DNA of 64,000 nucleotides from Avena insularis (GCA_023614405.1 CM042697.1:305320323-305384322); one strand, 5' to 3'. Shown: positions 47,878 through 59,133, counted from the first letter of the stretch. The notes: generated by a model not told the origin, from the sequence alone. Numbers and translations: made by a program.

Positions 47878-49896
47878 GTATCCCCTTTGTGTCTAACAAT
47901 CGAATATAGAGTTGGATATTGTTTGCGAAGCGTAGTTTGGCCAAGCCACTTATCTTCCCAAAACCTAATCTGTGATCCATCCTTAATCTCGAAAGCACCA
48001 AAACGAAAGAAATGTTTTATGGTGGCCATAAGGCCCGCCCAAAAGTGTGAATCACCGGGTTTCCAAACCATTTGAGACACATCTTTGGAACCTACATATT
48101 TCCTCCATAACATGGTTTGCCAAACACCATCTTTTGTAAGTAGTTTAAAAATCCATTTTCCTACAAGCGCGATGTTTTTGACTTGCAAATCGTGTATGCC
48201 CAGTCCACCATACTTCTTCAGGCGGCAAACCACATTCCATCTAACCAATCGATACTTCTCTTTCTCACTATCCCCTTTCCAAAAGAATCTTGAATGGAAA
48301 TAATATACTTTGTTCAAGACACCTTTAGGTAATTGGAAAAACGAGATCATATACAATACCATGTTAGTAAGTACTGAATTTTTTAGTACTATTCTTCCAC
48401 CAAGGGATAAAAACTTGCCTTTCCAACTATTAAGACGTTTTTGTAGCCTTTCCTCCACAAATTTCCATTCAGCAATTGTGAGACACCGATAATGAATTTG
48501 TATTCCCAAATAGTTGATTTTAAATTGCCCCTGACCATAGCCGAAAAGTTCAGCATATAGGTGGGCCTCATTTTGGGCCTCGTCGAAAAAATACAAAACA
48601 CTCTTATGGAAGTTAATTTTAAGTCCAGATAGCTGCTCGAATGCTGATAAAATTAATTTCAGATTCATAGCCTTCTCTAGATCATGTTCCATAAAAAGGA
48701 TTGTGTCATCAGCATATTGAAGAATAGATAGTCCACCATCAATAATATGTGGAACTAATCCTTCAATTTGACCATCAGCCTTTGATCTCTCAATAAGGAT
48801 GGCCAACATACCAGCCACTATATTAAATAGTAAAGGCGATAATGGATCCCCTTGTCTCAGTCTTTTCTTGTTCTGGAAGTATTTGCCAGTATCTTCATTT
48901 AATTTAATGGCAACACTACCCCTAGACACAAAGGACTGAATGAGAGTGCGCCAGTCCTCAGAAAAACCTTCCATGCGGAGTGTTTGCTGGAGGAAAGGCC
49001 AATTAACTTTGTCGTATGCCTTCTCAAAGTCAATCTTGAACAGTACACCATCTAGGATATTTCTTCCTTTCATGAACATAGTTTGAGACAGTTAACAACA
49101 TGGTCAGCAACTGAGTTTAGTCTAATCGTGGCAACTTTAGTAAAAATCTTAAAGCTAACGTTAAACAAGAGATTGGGAGATACTGTTGTATACGTTCTAC
49201 ATTGTTAACCTTAGGCAGTAAAATTATGTTGCCAAAGTTTAGTCTAAAGAGATCCAACTGACCGACTTGTAAAAAACCAAACAAATCATCAGGTCCTCCT
49301 TGATAACGTCCCAGAATTTTTGGTAAAATTCTGCTGGGAAACCATCAGGCTCTGGCACTTTGTTATGTTCCATTTGAAAAACAACTTTCTTAACCTCTTC
49401 CTCGGTATATGAGGTAGTTAGAAAATTATTTTCTTCAGCAGAAACCTGGGGGATATTGGCCGTTTGGGACTCATCCAGAGAGAATGAATTTTCCGCTAGA
49501 TCCCCAAACAAAGATTTATAATAAGTTGTAATGTATGACTTCAGTTGCTCTTGTCCCTCAATCATACCTTCATCCTGGATCAGAGAGTGAATAAGTTTCT
49601 TCTTATGCTTGCCATTGGCAACAGCATGGAAGTACCTTGTATTCTCATCTCCTTCCAGAATGAATTTCGCTTTAGAGCATTGGTACCATTTGAGATCCTC
49701 TTCATGCAGAAGTCGGGCTATCTCTGCATTCGACTGGCTTTTAAGCTCAATTTCTTGTGTAGTTAACGGCCTGACCTCTGCGGAAGCCTCTAAGTCATCA
49801 ATTATAGTTGTTAGGCATATTTTTCATTTTTTAGGATCCCAGTTGTGTGCCTGTCCCAGCCACAAAGGAACTTTCGTAAAGCACGCATTTTGTTAT

Positions 49897-50022
49897 TCCA
49901 TCATAGGATAGGCGTTTGGCCACCAACCGGTTTCTCCCAAATAGCCTTAAACATCTCGTAAAAACCATCACGGATCATAGACTTCTATGGCTCCATCATA
50001 GGATAGGCGTTTGGCCACCAAC
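49897..50022 (-). repeat. 31-bp direct repeat in LINE ORF2
   Basis: TCCATCATAGGATAGGCGTT followed by TGGCCACCAAC occurs at 49897-49927 and again at 49992-50022, a spacing of 95. It lies between the endonuclease and RT domains and suggests a local tandem duplication that disrupted the frame. Confidence 0.85.
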
Positions 50023-50749
50023 TCATTCATAGACTTCTGTGGCGGTGATCCAAAAGATAAAAGTAAAGGAGTATGATCCGATAAAGCCTCAATACGCTCT
50101 AGAGCGCGAACAGTTACCATAGGGAACTTATGTTACCAGTCGGTATCCATAAGCACTCTATCTAGTTTTTCGTATGTTGGCTCCGGAAGACTATTAGCCC
50201 CATGTAAATTTCCTTCCTAACATTGTAACCTCTCTTAAGTCCAGACTGTCTATAATAGCATTGAACAAAAAAGGCCAATGTTCATCGAATCGGCCCCGAC
50301 TTTTCTCGTGGGGGAATCTAAGCAAATTAAAATCCCCTGCTATAAGAATAGGGTATGGGTTGCCCTTTGCCAGATTCACTAGCTCGCATAAAAAGTCAGC
50401 TTTATAAACATCTGGGAGGCCCCATAAACAGCGACTAAAGACCATGTGAAGTTGTTAGCCTTGTTACGGATACGGAGTTTTATAAAAAAATCTCCCACTG
50501 AACTAGCTAAAACTTCCATAATCTCATCTCGAACGCCTAACAGGATCCCCCCAGATCAACCACGCGGCAGACATGATATCCACATAAAGTCCATTCCACC
50601 AGAAAGGCGATTGAGTAGAGCTTGTGAAAAATCTCGTCTACCAGTCTCAGAAATACCCAAAAAATCCAACTTATGGTCTCTCACACAATCAGCAAAGAAT
50701 AAATGTTTAGCCAAGTCCCGAAGACCTCTGCTATTTTAAAACATTCCAT

Positions 50750-50753
50750 TCAT
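50750..50753 (-). other. ATGA overlap of LINE ORF1 stop and ORF2 start
   Basis: On the minus strand the ORF1 frame reaches TGA at 50752-50750 and the ORF2 ATG is at 50753-50751, so the two share ATGA. A premature TAA now ends ORF1 at 50815-50813, exactly 21 codons earlier in the same frame. Confidence 0.75.
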
Positions 50754-50812
50754 TGAGAAACTATGGGAGGTTTGGATACACGGGATCTATTGCGCGACCT
50801 CTGGCTCTTTGA

Positions 50813-52712
50813 TTACCGACCAGAAGCTTTTAGCTCATACATAGAGACAAGCCCAGTCTCATCAAAGTCCACCTCCGACACTTCACCAACTAAGTGAGAA
50901 AGGACTTGACCATCTACAGTGGCATGCAACTTCTCCTCCTCGGTTAGTAAAGCATCAGGAACAATAGCAACCTTAGGATTAACTGTTAGACGGTCAACCT
51001 CCATGTGTCGCAAAACATTAGAAGAAAAAATAACATCCTATACAGAACTACCCAAACTAATGCCGACACTGGTTAGTTTAGAAGAAGTAACAGGAGTATA
51101 AAAATACAAAAAGGATTTCGAAGAGCTCATTATACCTGGCGAATCTAAGTTCTTCTCAGCCTTACGACGCATGGCCTTGACCATGGAATCCTCATCAGTA
51201 GCCGACGCCCAGAGGCATCGACTCCATGGCGCGAGCTCCTCCTGGAGGGAGTACCACTCCCCTGCACAGCAGATGTTGTAGCAATACCAGGAGAGGAAAC
51301 CCGTGTTGGAGACAAAGGCAGCCCTGACCCCTCCTAGGTCCGGCCACCCCCGTCGTCCAACAAGGTACCATGGCCCTCCAAGGGAAGCCACCCGTCCTGA
51401 TGCAGCTCCAGGTCCTCCCTAATTAGAGCCACTTGGTCCTCCCTGACCAAAGCCACACGGTCATCCACATCGTCGTGGTCGGCCAACCCCTCATGGGTCA
51501 GGCCCATAAGAACATCGACCTCGACCTGATCACGAACTATGCGGTCAGCCGACCCCTCCTGGGTTAGCTTTCGCGAGCACTCCAATGTAACAACCTTCTC
51601 AAGGACCGGACGTGTATGATCACCAGGAATGGATCTACCCATAACATGCGTCCTGGAGCTCGTCGACGAAGCAGAATGAGTCCACTGAACATCCATAGAA
51701 GCAGAGTGAAGAGTCTCCTGTAGCTAAGCTGGAGAAACACGAGTCGCCGAAACATCACCCCTCCCATGGAGGGGAGAATCCACAGGTAGAAGTTCTCTAC
51801 CATGAGGAGTAGACGGATTAGCATTAAAAGGAGTGACAGCAAACACCCTCTACACCCCTGACTAGAAGAAGAAGGTGCCAAGGTCTCCTGCATAGGCATG
51901 GCCGTGGAGGAACCAGAACCCGCCACCTGAGTGGCAGTAGCTGTATCAGAAATATCCATACCATCATCCATAGGCTTCCCATTGACATCATCAGCTGCAT
52001 CATCATCCCCTTTCCTCCACAAGTAAGGAACAAACTTTGGTTCCGGAATATAGCCCTCGGGCTCTAACCGGAAATGGAACTCATATACTTTATGCTTGAC
52101 CATGGCTTTAGACAAAATATAGTGACCCAAAGAATCATGCAGCTTCAGAAAGACCTTAGTATCAAACATCTCTACAAGAATACGAACTACCCCCCGCTTC
52201 CGCAGACTGAACAGATCCACATCTAGAGTGTTCCCCATAAGACCTCAACAGCCCACAGTCCCAAGAAAGAGCACAAAATATGAGGAACCCCTTCAACATG
52301 TAACCAAACTTGCTGCATCTCAAACTTATGTGGCACTTCCTCTGTCATGTAAACAGGAAGAGTAAGCCGAGAGGTACAAAGTGGAACTGGCATATGGGTC
52401 CTATCAACTCTGTCCAAGTCCTCAAAAGACGGAAAGCTCACTAAGAAAGCCGAATCACCATATGCCAATGCCTCACACTTCCATTGAGCCTACACCGGAC
52501 ACCTCCTAGCAATCTGTCACTGGACGACATCCGCAGATACCATCTGTCCCAAAACTTGCACCAGAGCTATAGGAGTCTGATTGTGCGTCACGTGATCACG
52601 AGCCACCACATCCGGGATCTGAGTAAACAGGGTGTCCTCACCTCCGATACCAGCCATATAAGGAGTCAAGTGCGACTGCTTCAGCACGGGACAAGCAAGG
52701 AAGGGTGGGCGG
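50813..52712 (-). pseudogene. LINE ORF1, second part
   Basis: The minus strand reads from the Athila-like insertion into YMAGIGGEDTLFTQIPDVV, then FLVSFPSFEDLDRVDRTHMP (about 52435-52375) and RLTLPVYMTEEVPHKFEMQQVWLHVEGVP, resembling the DUF4283-like domain of plant L1 ORF1. The rest is low complexity, rich in D, S, T and P (DDDAADDVNGKPMDDGMDI), and ends VSEVDFDETGLVSMYELKASGR at the TAA 50813-50815. Frame changes occur near 52225, 51565 and 51330. Its job would be RNA binding with the zinc knuckle encoded beyond the insertion. Confidence 0.8.
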
Positions 52713-54065
52713 TGATATGTCCAAAACGTATCTACTTCCTCGAACACTTTGCTATTGTTTTTCCTCTATACTTGGGTGATTTGGATACAACTAACACGGA
52801 CTGATGTTGTTTTCAGTAGAATTACCTTGGTGTCTTGTTTTTGTGCAGAAAATCAACTATCAGGAAAAATCCTGGAAAATAAGCCAAAAACTATTTTTCA
52901 CCAGAAGATCCACGGAGCGAGAAGGGGAGACAGAGAGGGGGCCTGGGGGCCCAGACCCACCCCGCGCCTGGGAGGGGTGAGGCCACCCCAGGCAGCTCCT
53001 CGGCCTCCCTCTGCGCCTATAAGTTGCCTTTTGACCTAAAAACCGAGGGGGTTCAGTAGTTTTCCAGAAAGAGTTCCGCTCCACCGCCGCCACCAGAAAC
53101 CAAGATTCGGATCCAGAAACTCCGTTCTGGCACCCTGTCGGGACGGGGAATTTGGAGAGGATCATCACCATCGTCATCATCAACGCATCTCCATCAACCA
53201 CCGATGTTTCCCTCATCCATGAGTGAGTAATCCTCCGCTGTAGACTTGGGGGTGGTAGGGATTGGATGAGTTCTATCATGTAATCGAATAAGATCTGTTA
53301 GGGCATAGTGCCTAGTACATCTATTAGTGCTATTTGACTTTGTTGCAACTTGTTGTGCTTAATGCTTGTCACTAGAGCCCAAGTGCCATGATCTCAGATC
53401 TGAACTTATTATTAAATCATTATAATAGTATTTTTTGTGATCTTATCTGCAAGTTGTGTACACATATCATTGTCCGGATCCAAAGGCCCTAAAGTGACAA
53501 TAATTGGGACAACCGGAGGTGATGGCTATGGTATGAGGATCACATGTGTTCATGGAGTGTTAATGCTTTGATCCGGTGCTCTATTAAAAGGAGCACCTTA
53601 ATTGCCAGTAGTTCCCTAGAGGCCCCGCTGCCACGGGCTGGCTGGACAGAAGATGTTCTGCAAGTTCTCATTGCAAGCACGTATGACTATATTTGGAGCA
53701 CATGCCTAGGATTGTTTAGTACTTGGATGTTTGTTATTATTTATCTGCAATTCCCTAGATCTTGAAGTTACATGTTTAGACTCGTCCATGCAACGCCCGT
53801 CCATCCATCCCTATGCCTATCGCACTCGAATCCTACTATTACTGTTACTATTACTACTGCTATTTTTTCACTATTGCTGTTACTGTTGCTTTGTTGTTGC
53901 TACTGATAAAATTCTGTGAGCAAGAACTATTTCTAGGTGCAGCTGAACTGACAACTCAGTTGTTAAGGCTTGCAAGTATTCTTTGACTCCCCTTGTGTCG
54001 AATCAATAAATTGGGTAATACTACCCACGAAGACTGTTGCGATCCCCTATACTTGTGGGTCATCA
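52713..54065 (+). repeat. 5' LTR of the Athila-like element
   Basis: TGATATGTCC...CTTGTGGGTCATCA. The likely TATA is CCTATAAG at 53016-53023. A trinucleotide-rich patch (ACTATT/GTTGCT, 53835-53905) is much expanded relative to the 3' copy. Confidence 0.94.
53016..53023 (+). promoter_or_regulatory. Probable TATA box, Athila-like 5' LTR
   Basis: CCTATAAG, about 300 bp into the LTR. The matching box in the 3' LTR is at 61679-61686. Confidence 0.6.
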
Positions 54066-54076
54066 AGGCTATTTTC

Positions 54077-54094
54077 TAGCGCCGTTGCCGGGGA
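54077..54094 (+). promoter_or_regulatory. Primer binding site, Athila type, with extra copies
   Basis: TAGCGCCGTTGCCGGGGA, one base off the usual Athila site (TGGCGCCGTTGCCGGGGA). Related copies of TTTTCTGGC-ACCGTTA lie at about 54132-54150 and 54177-54195. A full TTTTCTAGCGCCGTTGCCGG lies at about 54435-54454. The first site is adjacent to the LTR and is the likely functional one. Confidence 0.78.
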
Positions 54095-54519
54095 GGTTTT
54101 GGGCTTTTACCTTTCCTCCATGCCATAAGCTCTTTTCTGGCACCGTTAGCCCACGTCAACAACAAGTCAGAAGCTATTTTCTGGCACCGTTACCACTAGT
54201 ATTTCAATATCTCTTCGCCGAACTAGTGCACCTATATTGGGTGTGTTGGGGACACAAGAGACTTCTTGTATCTTAATTGCAGGGTTGCTTGAGAGGGATA
54301 ACTTTGACCACTTCCTCCCTGACTTCGATAAACCTTGGGTGATCACTTAAGGGAAACTTGCTGCTGTTCTACAAACCTCTGCACTTGGAGGCCCAACAAC
54401 TGTCTACAAGAATAGAAATGCGTAGACATCAAGCTCTTTTCTAGCGCCGTTGCCGGGGAGCATAGCTTTATTTGTAAGTTCACTTGGATCTATTATTGTT
54501 CACTGCTACTCCTTTCATC

Positions 54520-56702
54520 ATGCGGAAGTCTCGTGATGGAAAGTTCCCTATTTTACCATCCACTACAAGAAGAGGTATAGTCCTAAACACCTCTGCTGCT
54601 CTTGATTCACCGTCTGTTATAAGTAAGCTTGTCACACCACCACCACATATTCATGCCACACACACTGCTACTACTGTTGAGTCTGAAACTGCTTTTGATA
54701 CTCATGATGTTACTTCTACTGTTCTTGATGCGAGTGGTTCATTAGGTCCTTTTCTAGATGCTACTATGGCTGGTCTAGAAAATACTTAAACTCCTAGTGA
54801 AGACACTGTTACACCTGTTAGCTCACCTGAGGCTAGTGAGAGTTATGATATTAATGATGGTTACATTGAGTTCACTGATGATTTTGTTGAAGAGTGCCGA
54901 AACACACATGATACTAGTGCTATGAAGAGTCTCCTTGCTAGACGTACTATTATGCCTAAGTTGTCCTCTAATCCTAAGTTTGCCACTTCTCCCATAGATA
55001 TTAAAGATGAAGATTATGATTTCTCTCTTGATTTATCTTATTTAGATATTGTTGAGAAAGAACCTTTTTGTGGGACTGAAAATGAGAGTGTTGTGGCTCA
55101 TATGAATGATCTTTCTACTATGAGTGCTTTGTTCTCTAATGATTTTAAGATGCGCAAGTACTTTGTTGCTAAGATCTTCCCTTTTTCACTAAAAGGAGAA
55201 GCTAGGGCTTGGTTTGATAGATTACCTCCTGGTTCCATTGATAGCTCTGATTGCTTGATTGCTTCTTTCTTCCAGAAATATTTTCCTCCTAGTGCTAGAC
55301 ATGCTGCTTTGCTTCCATTGAGACTTTTTTATTTTAAACAGGGAGAAGAAGAAAAATTGCCTGAGTCATGGAAAATATTATGTTCCTTGATTCATGCACA
55401 CCCTGGATGTCCATTACCTAAGAATGAGCTTCTTGATATTTATTATAATGGACTAACTGATGATTCTAGGTCCTACCTAGATAGCTTTGCTGATTGTGTT
55501 TTCAAGAAAAGGACTCCTACAGATGCTGAAGAATTAATGACTAAGATAAGCAAGAATTATGATGATTGGACTTCAACTGAGTTGAATACACCTAAGCCTA
55601 TTACTCCTGAACCAGTTGTTCCTGAACAAAATCCAGCACCAACAACAAAGAATAGGGGAGTTATTGCATTAAATGATGAAGTGATGAAGGAAGCTAAGAA
55701 GTGTCTAAAGGAGAAAGGTATTAGAGCTAAAGATGTGAAGAATCTACCTCCTATAGAAGAATTATGTAAGCCAATTCCCCACTCAACTACTATTGAGGTA
55801 CACTCTCTACAACACTTTGATGAAGGTGATATTCCCTATGGTAAGCCTCCTGATCAATGTTTAGAGGAACTTGACATTTTTATTGTTAAACAAGGTCATT
55901 TTAATAAACAATTCAGAATCATTTATTGGAAAACTCTAGGGATATCCATGAGTTGAAAGCTATTGTGGAAAGAACTTATAATGATATTAAAATGCTTTAT
56001 AAACACTTTCAAATGGTTCAAACTCAACTTGATCAACTTGCTAAGGTACAAAAGGATATGCTAGTTAATGCTTCAGGAGATAAACATGCTTATGGAATTA
56101 GAACTAGGAGTGGTATAGCTACTCAAGACCCTTTATATCCTGAAGGACATCCTAAAAGAATAGAGCAGGATTCCCAACAAGGTGAAGATAGTGGTAGTCC
56201 TCGTAAGAGAAAGAAAAGGAAACATAAGATAGTTGAGGAACCACTTGAACCTACTGTAGATCCTAATAGTATATATGTCTCTGATGCTGAAACTGAGAGT
56301 GGTAATGATAAAAATGAGTCTCCTGATAAGGAGGAAGGTGAGGAAGAACCTGAGAAGCACACTAAGAACACTAGGTACACAAAGGAAGATTTTATTGCTA
56401 ATAAACATGGTAAAGAGAGAGAACCTTGGGTGCAGAAACTTATGCCTTTTCCAGGTAAGAAACACAAGTCAAAGGAGGAAGAACACTACAACAAGTTTTG
56501 TGAGTGGATGAAACCTTTATTCTTGCAAATTCCTGTGACTGATGCTATTAAGTTGCCTCCTTATTCAAAGTATATGAAGGATATTGTCTCTAATAAAAGG
56601 AAGATTCCTAATGAGGAGATTTCTGCTCTGCTTGCTAATTACTCCTTCAACGTTAAGGTTCCAAAGAAACTTGATGATCCAGGTATACCAACTATTCCTT
56701 GA
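54520..56702 (+). pseudogene. gag: Athila-like gag, broken
   Basis: ATG 54520 opens MRKSRDGKFPILPSTTRRG. A stop (54787) interrupts the variable N-terminal region. From about 54900 the capsid region is clean: MRKYFVAKIFPFSLKGEARAW, FDRLPPGSIDSSDCLIASFFQ, YYNGLTDDSRSYLDSFADCVF. A one-base shift near 55930 moves to frame 0, which continues with a charged, lysine-rich region (GSPRKRKKRKHK, EEGEEEPEKHTKNTRYTKEDF) to the stop at 56700. No CCHC knuckle is seen, as in other Athila-type gags. The 344- and 258-codon stretches suggest moderate age. Confidence 0.87.
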
Positions 56703-57149
56703 TCCATTAAGAATAATTATGTTAGAACTGCTTTATGTGATTTGAGAGCTGGAGTTAGTGTTATGCCTTTTTCTCTCTACAAGAGACTCCAGCTAGAAAA
56801 GTTGATACCAACTGATATATCTTTGCAAATGGTTGATAAGTCAACTACTATTCCTGTTGGTATACGTGAGGATGTTCCTGTTCAAGTTGCTCATAATTGC
56901 ATGGTTTTAACTGATTTTGTTGTACTTGAAATGCCTTAAGATGATAATATGTCTATTATTCTTGGGAGACCTTTTCTTAATACTGTAGGTGCTGTCATCA
57001 ATTGCAATCAAGGAAAAGTAACATTTAATATTAATGACAAAGAGCACACTGTCTATTTCCCCATGAAGGTTCTTAAGAGCTCTTCCCTGAATTCCATTGA
57101 AAATATAGAAGGCATTAAGGTTGGAGAAATATATTGTCCCATTCCATAA
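56703..57149 (+). pseudogene. pol: Athila-like protease, active site altered
   Basis: Frame 0 continues after the TGA at 56700. The active site reads ALCDLRAGVSVMPFSLYKRL (56730-56789), where related elements have C-D-L-G-A. The glycine is now arginine. Downstream, IILGRPFLNTVGAVI (56955-56999) is the second conserved protease motif (LGRPFL). Stops at 56937 and 57147 end it. Pol stops here; no RT motif follows. Confidence 0.83.
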
Positions 57150-58059
57150 GAAAATTTTGAAACTATTATGATTGGGACCACTTCTATCAAGTATGAGGTA
57201 ACATAATTACCTTGTGGAATGCAAAGTTTTGCTTCATATAAGATAGTTTTGGTAACAAGACTTGATCAACCTTGTTAACAAAAGGATTTTAATGAACAAA
57301 ATAATGTTTCCACTATGGTTATACTTGCTTTCTTTTTCCTTTCTCCTTCCTAGTCTTTGCTTTAGCTTTAGTTTTGCTAGTTGTTTGCTTGTTTGACTTT
57401 CTTAGAGCTCATGTAGTTTGGCTTTTGGTTTGCTTTTGCTTCTTCTAAAAAAACTGTTTCTGCGAGAAAATCAATTTTCATACCCTGAAAATTGGCCAAA
57501 AATAAAGTTTCCCGAAAAATCCCAGAAAATTCAAAATAAATTTTTCCTCGAAAAAAGGGGCAGAGTGGCACCTGAGATGACCCAGGGGGGCACCCCAGGG
57601 CACCAAACCCCTGGTAGGCGCGGCCTACCAGGAGGTGGCGCCTAGGGGAGGTCTGGCCCACCTGGGGCCCTCTAGGCTGCCTCCTCAAAGCCACCTTCTT
57701 TCTCTGTCCCGAAAAACACCAAAAAACTTGCTCAAGCTCGAGTTCTTGCTGTTCTTGCTCGCGATTTTTGATCTCCTTGTTCATCCCATCTCAAGTGCTA
57801 ATTTTTGGAGGGTTTGCTCCTTGGTATGTGCCTCCTCCACTTGTCCAATTAGATTTGTGATTGGTAGATTGTATCTTGAGTATTTTGCTGCTATAGGTGA
57901 CAGGTTCTTTTGAGCTTGCATGCTTGTTCTTGGCTTAGAAACTTTGTATTGATGCATGTGTAGTCCTCTAGCAAGTTCCTATAGTAGTTGCTCATCATTT
58001 ATTCAACTTAGAAATCACATGGTTTAATGGTTGTTTAAAAATTTCAGAATAGGGAAGTC
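57150..58059 (+). other. Region replacing pol: LTR-like leader and possible 5' UTR intron
   Basis: No RT, RNase H or integrase motif in any frame. 57460-57760 (AGAAAATCAATTTTCATACC, GGCCAAAAATAAAG, a G/C-rich block, then a C/T-rich leader) resembles the plan of the element's own LTR promoter region at 52850-53090. A GT (57824, GGTATGTGCC) and an AG (58047, AAATTTCAG) delimit a possible 224-base intron ending 12 bases before the ATG of the following ORF. This could be a separate transcription start for that ORF, which is inference. Confidence 0.5.
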
Positions 58060-59133
58060 ATGGACTACCACACCTTTGGTGACATTTTTGAGAGTGATGC
58101 ACCTAGAAGAGCAAGGCTACCAAGGTCATCTACCAGCACTAGACCCTCATACAATGAGGATCTCATCACTCCACGATTTGGCGACGAGGGAGATGAAGGG
58201 GATGCGCACACCTCCACCTTTCCTTGTCAAACTTTCTTGCGAGCTGCTAGGATTCTTAATGATTTCATGACTTTGGTGCAGAGAGTCGGACTAACAAGTT
58301 ACATGCAGGATGAGAGTGCACAATATGCTTTGCTTACTAAAACATTTGTGGAGAGTTTCTCCTTTACCAATAGTATGTTCAATCCTTCTGTGTCTTTCAG
58401 AATTTATGGCAGGGCTCATTCTATGACATTGAAGAAATTTTGCAAGGCCCTGGGACTTGGTAGAACAGGGTCATCAAAGAAGATTCAAGCTCTACCCGCT
58501 GATTTGTTAGAGCTTTACCGAGATGATGACCGTAGAGCTCGGCGATGGAAGATAAAGAACATTCAACTTCCAGCCATCAGGTATTTTGCCTACTATCTTG
58601 CCACCAGTGTTCTTGGTAGGGAGAACACTGGTAATATTTCCAACTATCAATTGGCCTTTTTAGCTGCTGCGCTCAACAGTGAGGACAAGTATAATCTTGG
58701 TTCTCTCATTGCTCGTCGTCTAGCTGCTAAGGGACCCATTTATGGCGGGATTATTGCTACACGTGTTGCTGCCGCCTTGGACATTGTTGTTGATCCTCAT
58801 GATACAGTTTTGGCTCCTCAAAGGCTTGATCTTGCTTCCATGAAGGCGCACCACTTTGTCACCACTAGCTCTACTCTTGATAACCTGGTTTATAGAATGT
58901 TGTTTATTGACGGGGAACAAAGAGAGAGATCCCTCTACCCCAAACCACTTTGCTTAGTATTTCTCAGGGACCTTGGTCACGCTCGAAGGTGGAGATGGAT
59001 GACTATCAGGAGGAAGCACCATCATATGACCCCCCCCCATGCGTACACAGGGGAGGCCTCGAGCTCGTACCAGGACGAGGGAGCTTCCTCGACATACTAC
59101 GGAGGTGCATCTACTTGGGCACCATGGGATTGA
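58060..59133 (+). CDS. Intact 357-aa ORF of unknown function in the Athila-like element
   Basis: An uninterrupted frame from ATG 58060 (MDYHTFGDIFESDAPRRARL) to TAG 59132-59134 region, ending ASTWAPWD. I do not recognise an enzyme motif. It has an acidic N-terminal part with arginines, a predicted globular middle (SFSFTNSMFNPSVSFRIYGRAH, LKKFCKALGLGRTG, RYFAYYLATSVLGRENTGN, LNSEDKYNLGSLIARRLAAKG), and a low-complexity tail rich in S, Y, G and H. No signal peptide or membrane segment is evident, which argues against an envelope-like protein despite its position after gag-pol. Similar extra ORFs are common in Triticeae Athila-like elements. A gag-like or DNA-binding helper role is possible but unproven. 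It is the only long undamaged frame in this element. Confidence 0.75.
   Translation: MDYHTFGDIFESDAPRRARLPRSSTSTRPSYNEDLITPRFGDEGDEGDAHTSTFPCQTFLRAARILNDFMTLVQRVGLTSYMQDESAQYALLTKTFVESFSFTNSMFNPSVSFRIYGRAHSMTLKKFCKALGLGRTGSSKKIQALPADLLELYRDDDRRARRWKIKNIQLPAIRYFAYYLATSVLGRENTGNISNYQLAFLAAALNSEDKYNLGSLIARRLAAKGPIYGGIIATRVAAALDIVVDPHDTVLAPQRLDLASMKAHHFVTTSSTLDNLVYRMLFIDGEQRERSLYPKPLCLVFLRDLGHARRWRWMTIRRKHHHMTPPHAYTGEASSSYQDEGASSTYYGGASTWAPWD

Larger units (their letters stand above)
47883..50753 (-). pseudogene. LINE ORF2: AP-like endonuclease and reverse transcriptase
   Basis: ORF2 starts at ATG 50753 (MNGMF, then NSRGLRDLAKH), the typical plant LINE opening. Endonuclease motifs are DFLGISETGRR (about 50670), AVYGA (near 50430) and LIAGDFNLLRFPHEKSRGRFD (about 50345-50280). 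Reverse transcriptase starts KVPEPDGFPAEFYQKFW (about 49360-49310), continues DFEKAYDKVNWPFLQQTL and RQGDPLSPLLFNI, and has an intact YADD at 48705-48716. A 414-codon stretch (49079-47835) is open. Damage includes a stop in the first codons (F-stop-N at about 50738), stops near 50558 and 50155, and frame changes around 49080-49240 and 49565-50200. The end lies at 7670-8440. Confidence 0.9.
47883..52712 (-). mobile_element. L1-type LINE, middle fragment
   Basis: 4.8 kb holding the second half of ORF1 and most of ORF2 (endonuclease and reverse transcriptase). The left edge is the Tat insertion and the right edge the Athila-like insertion (GGCGG at 52708-52712 and 62708-62712). With 7512-8440 and 62713-64000 it makes one LINE of about 7.0 kb within the window. 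Confidence 0.93.
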
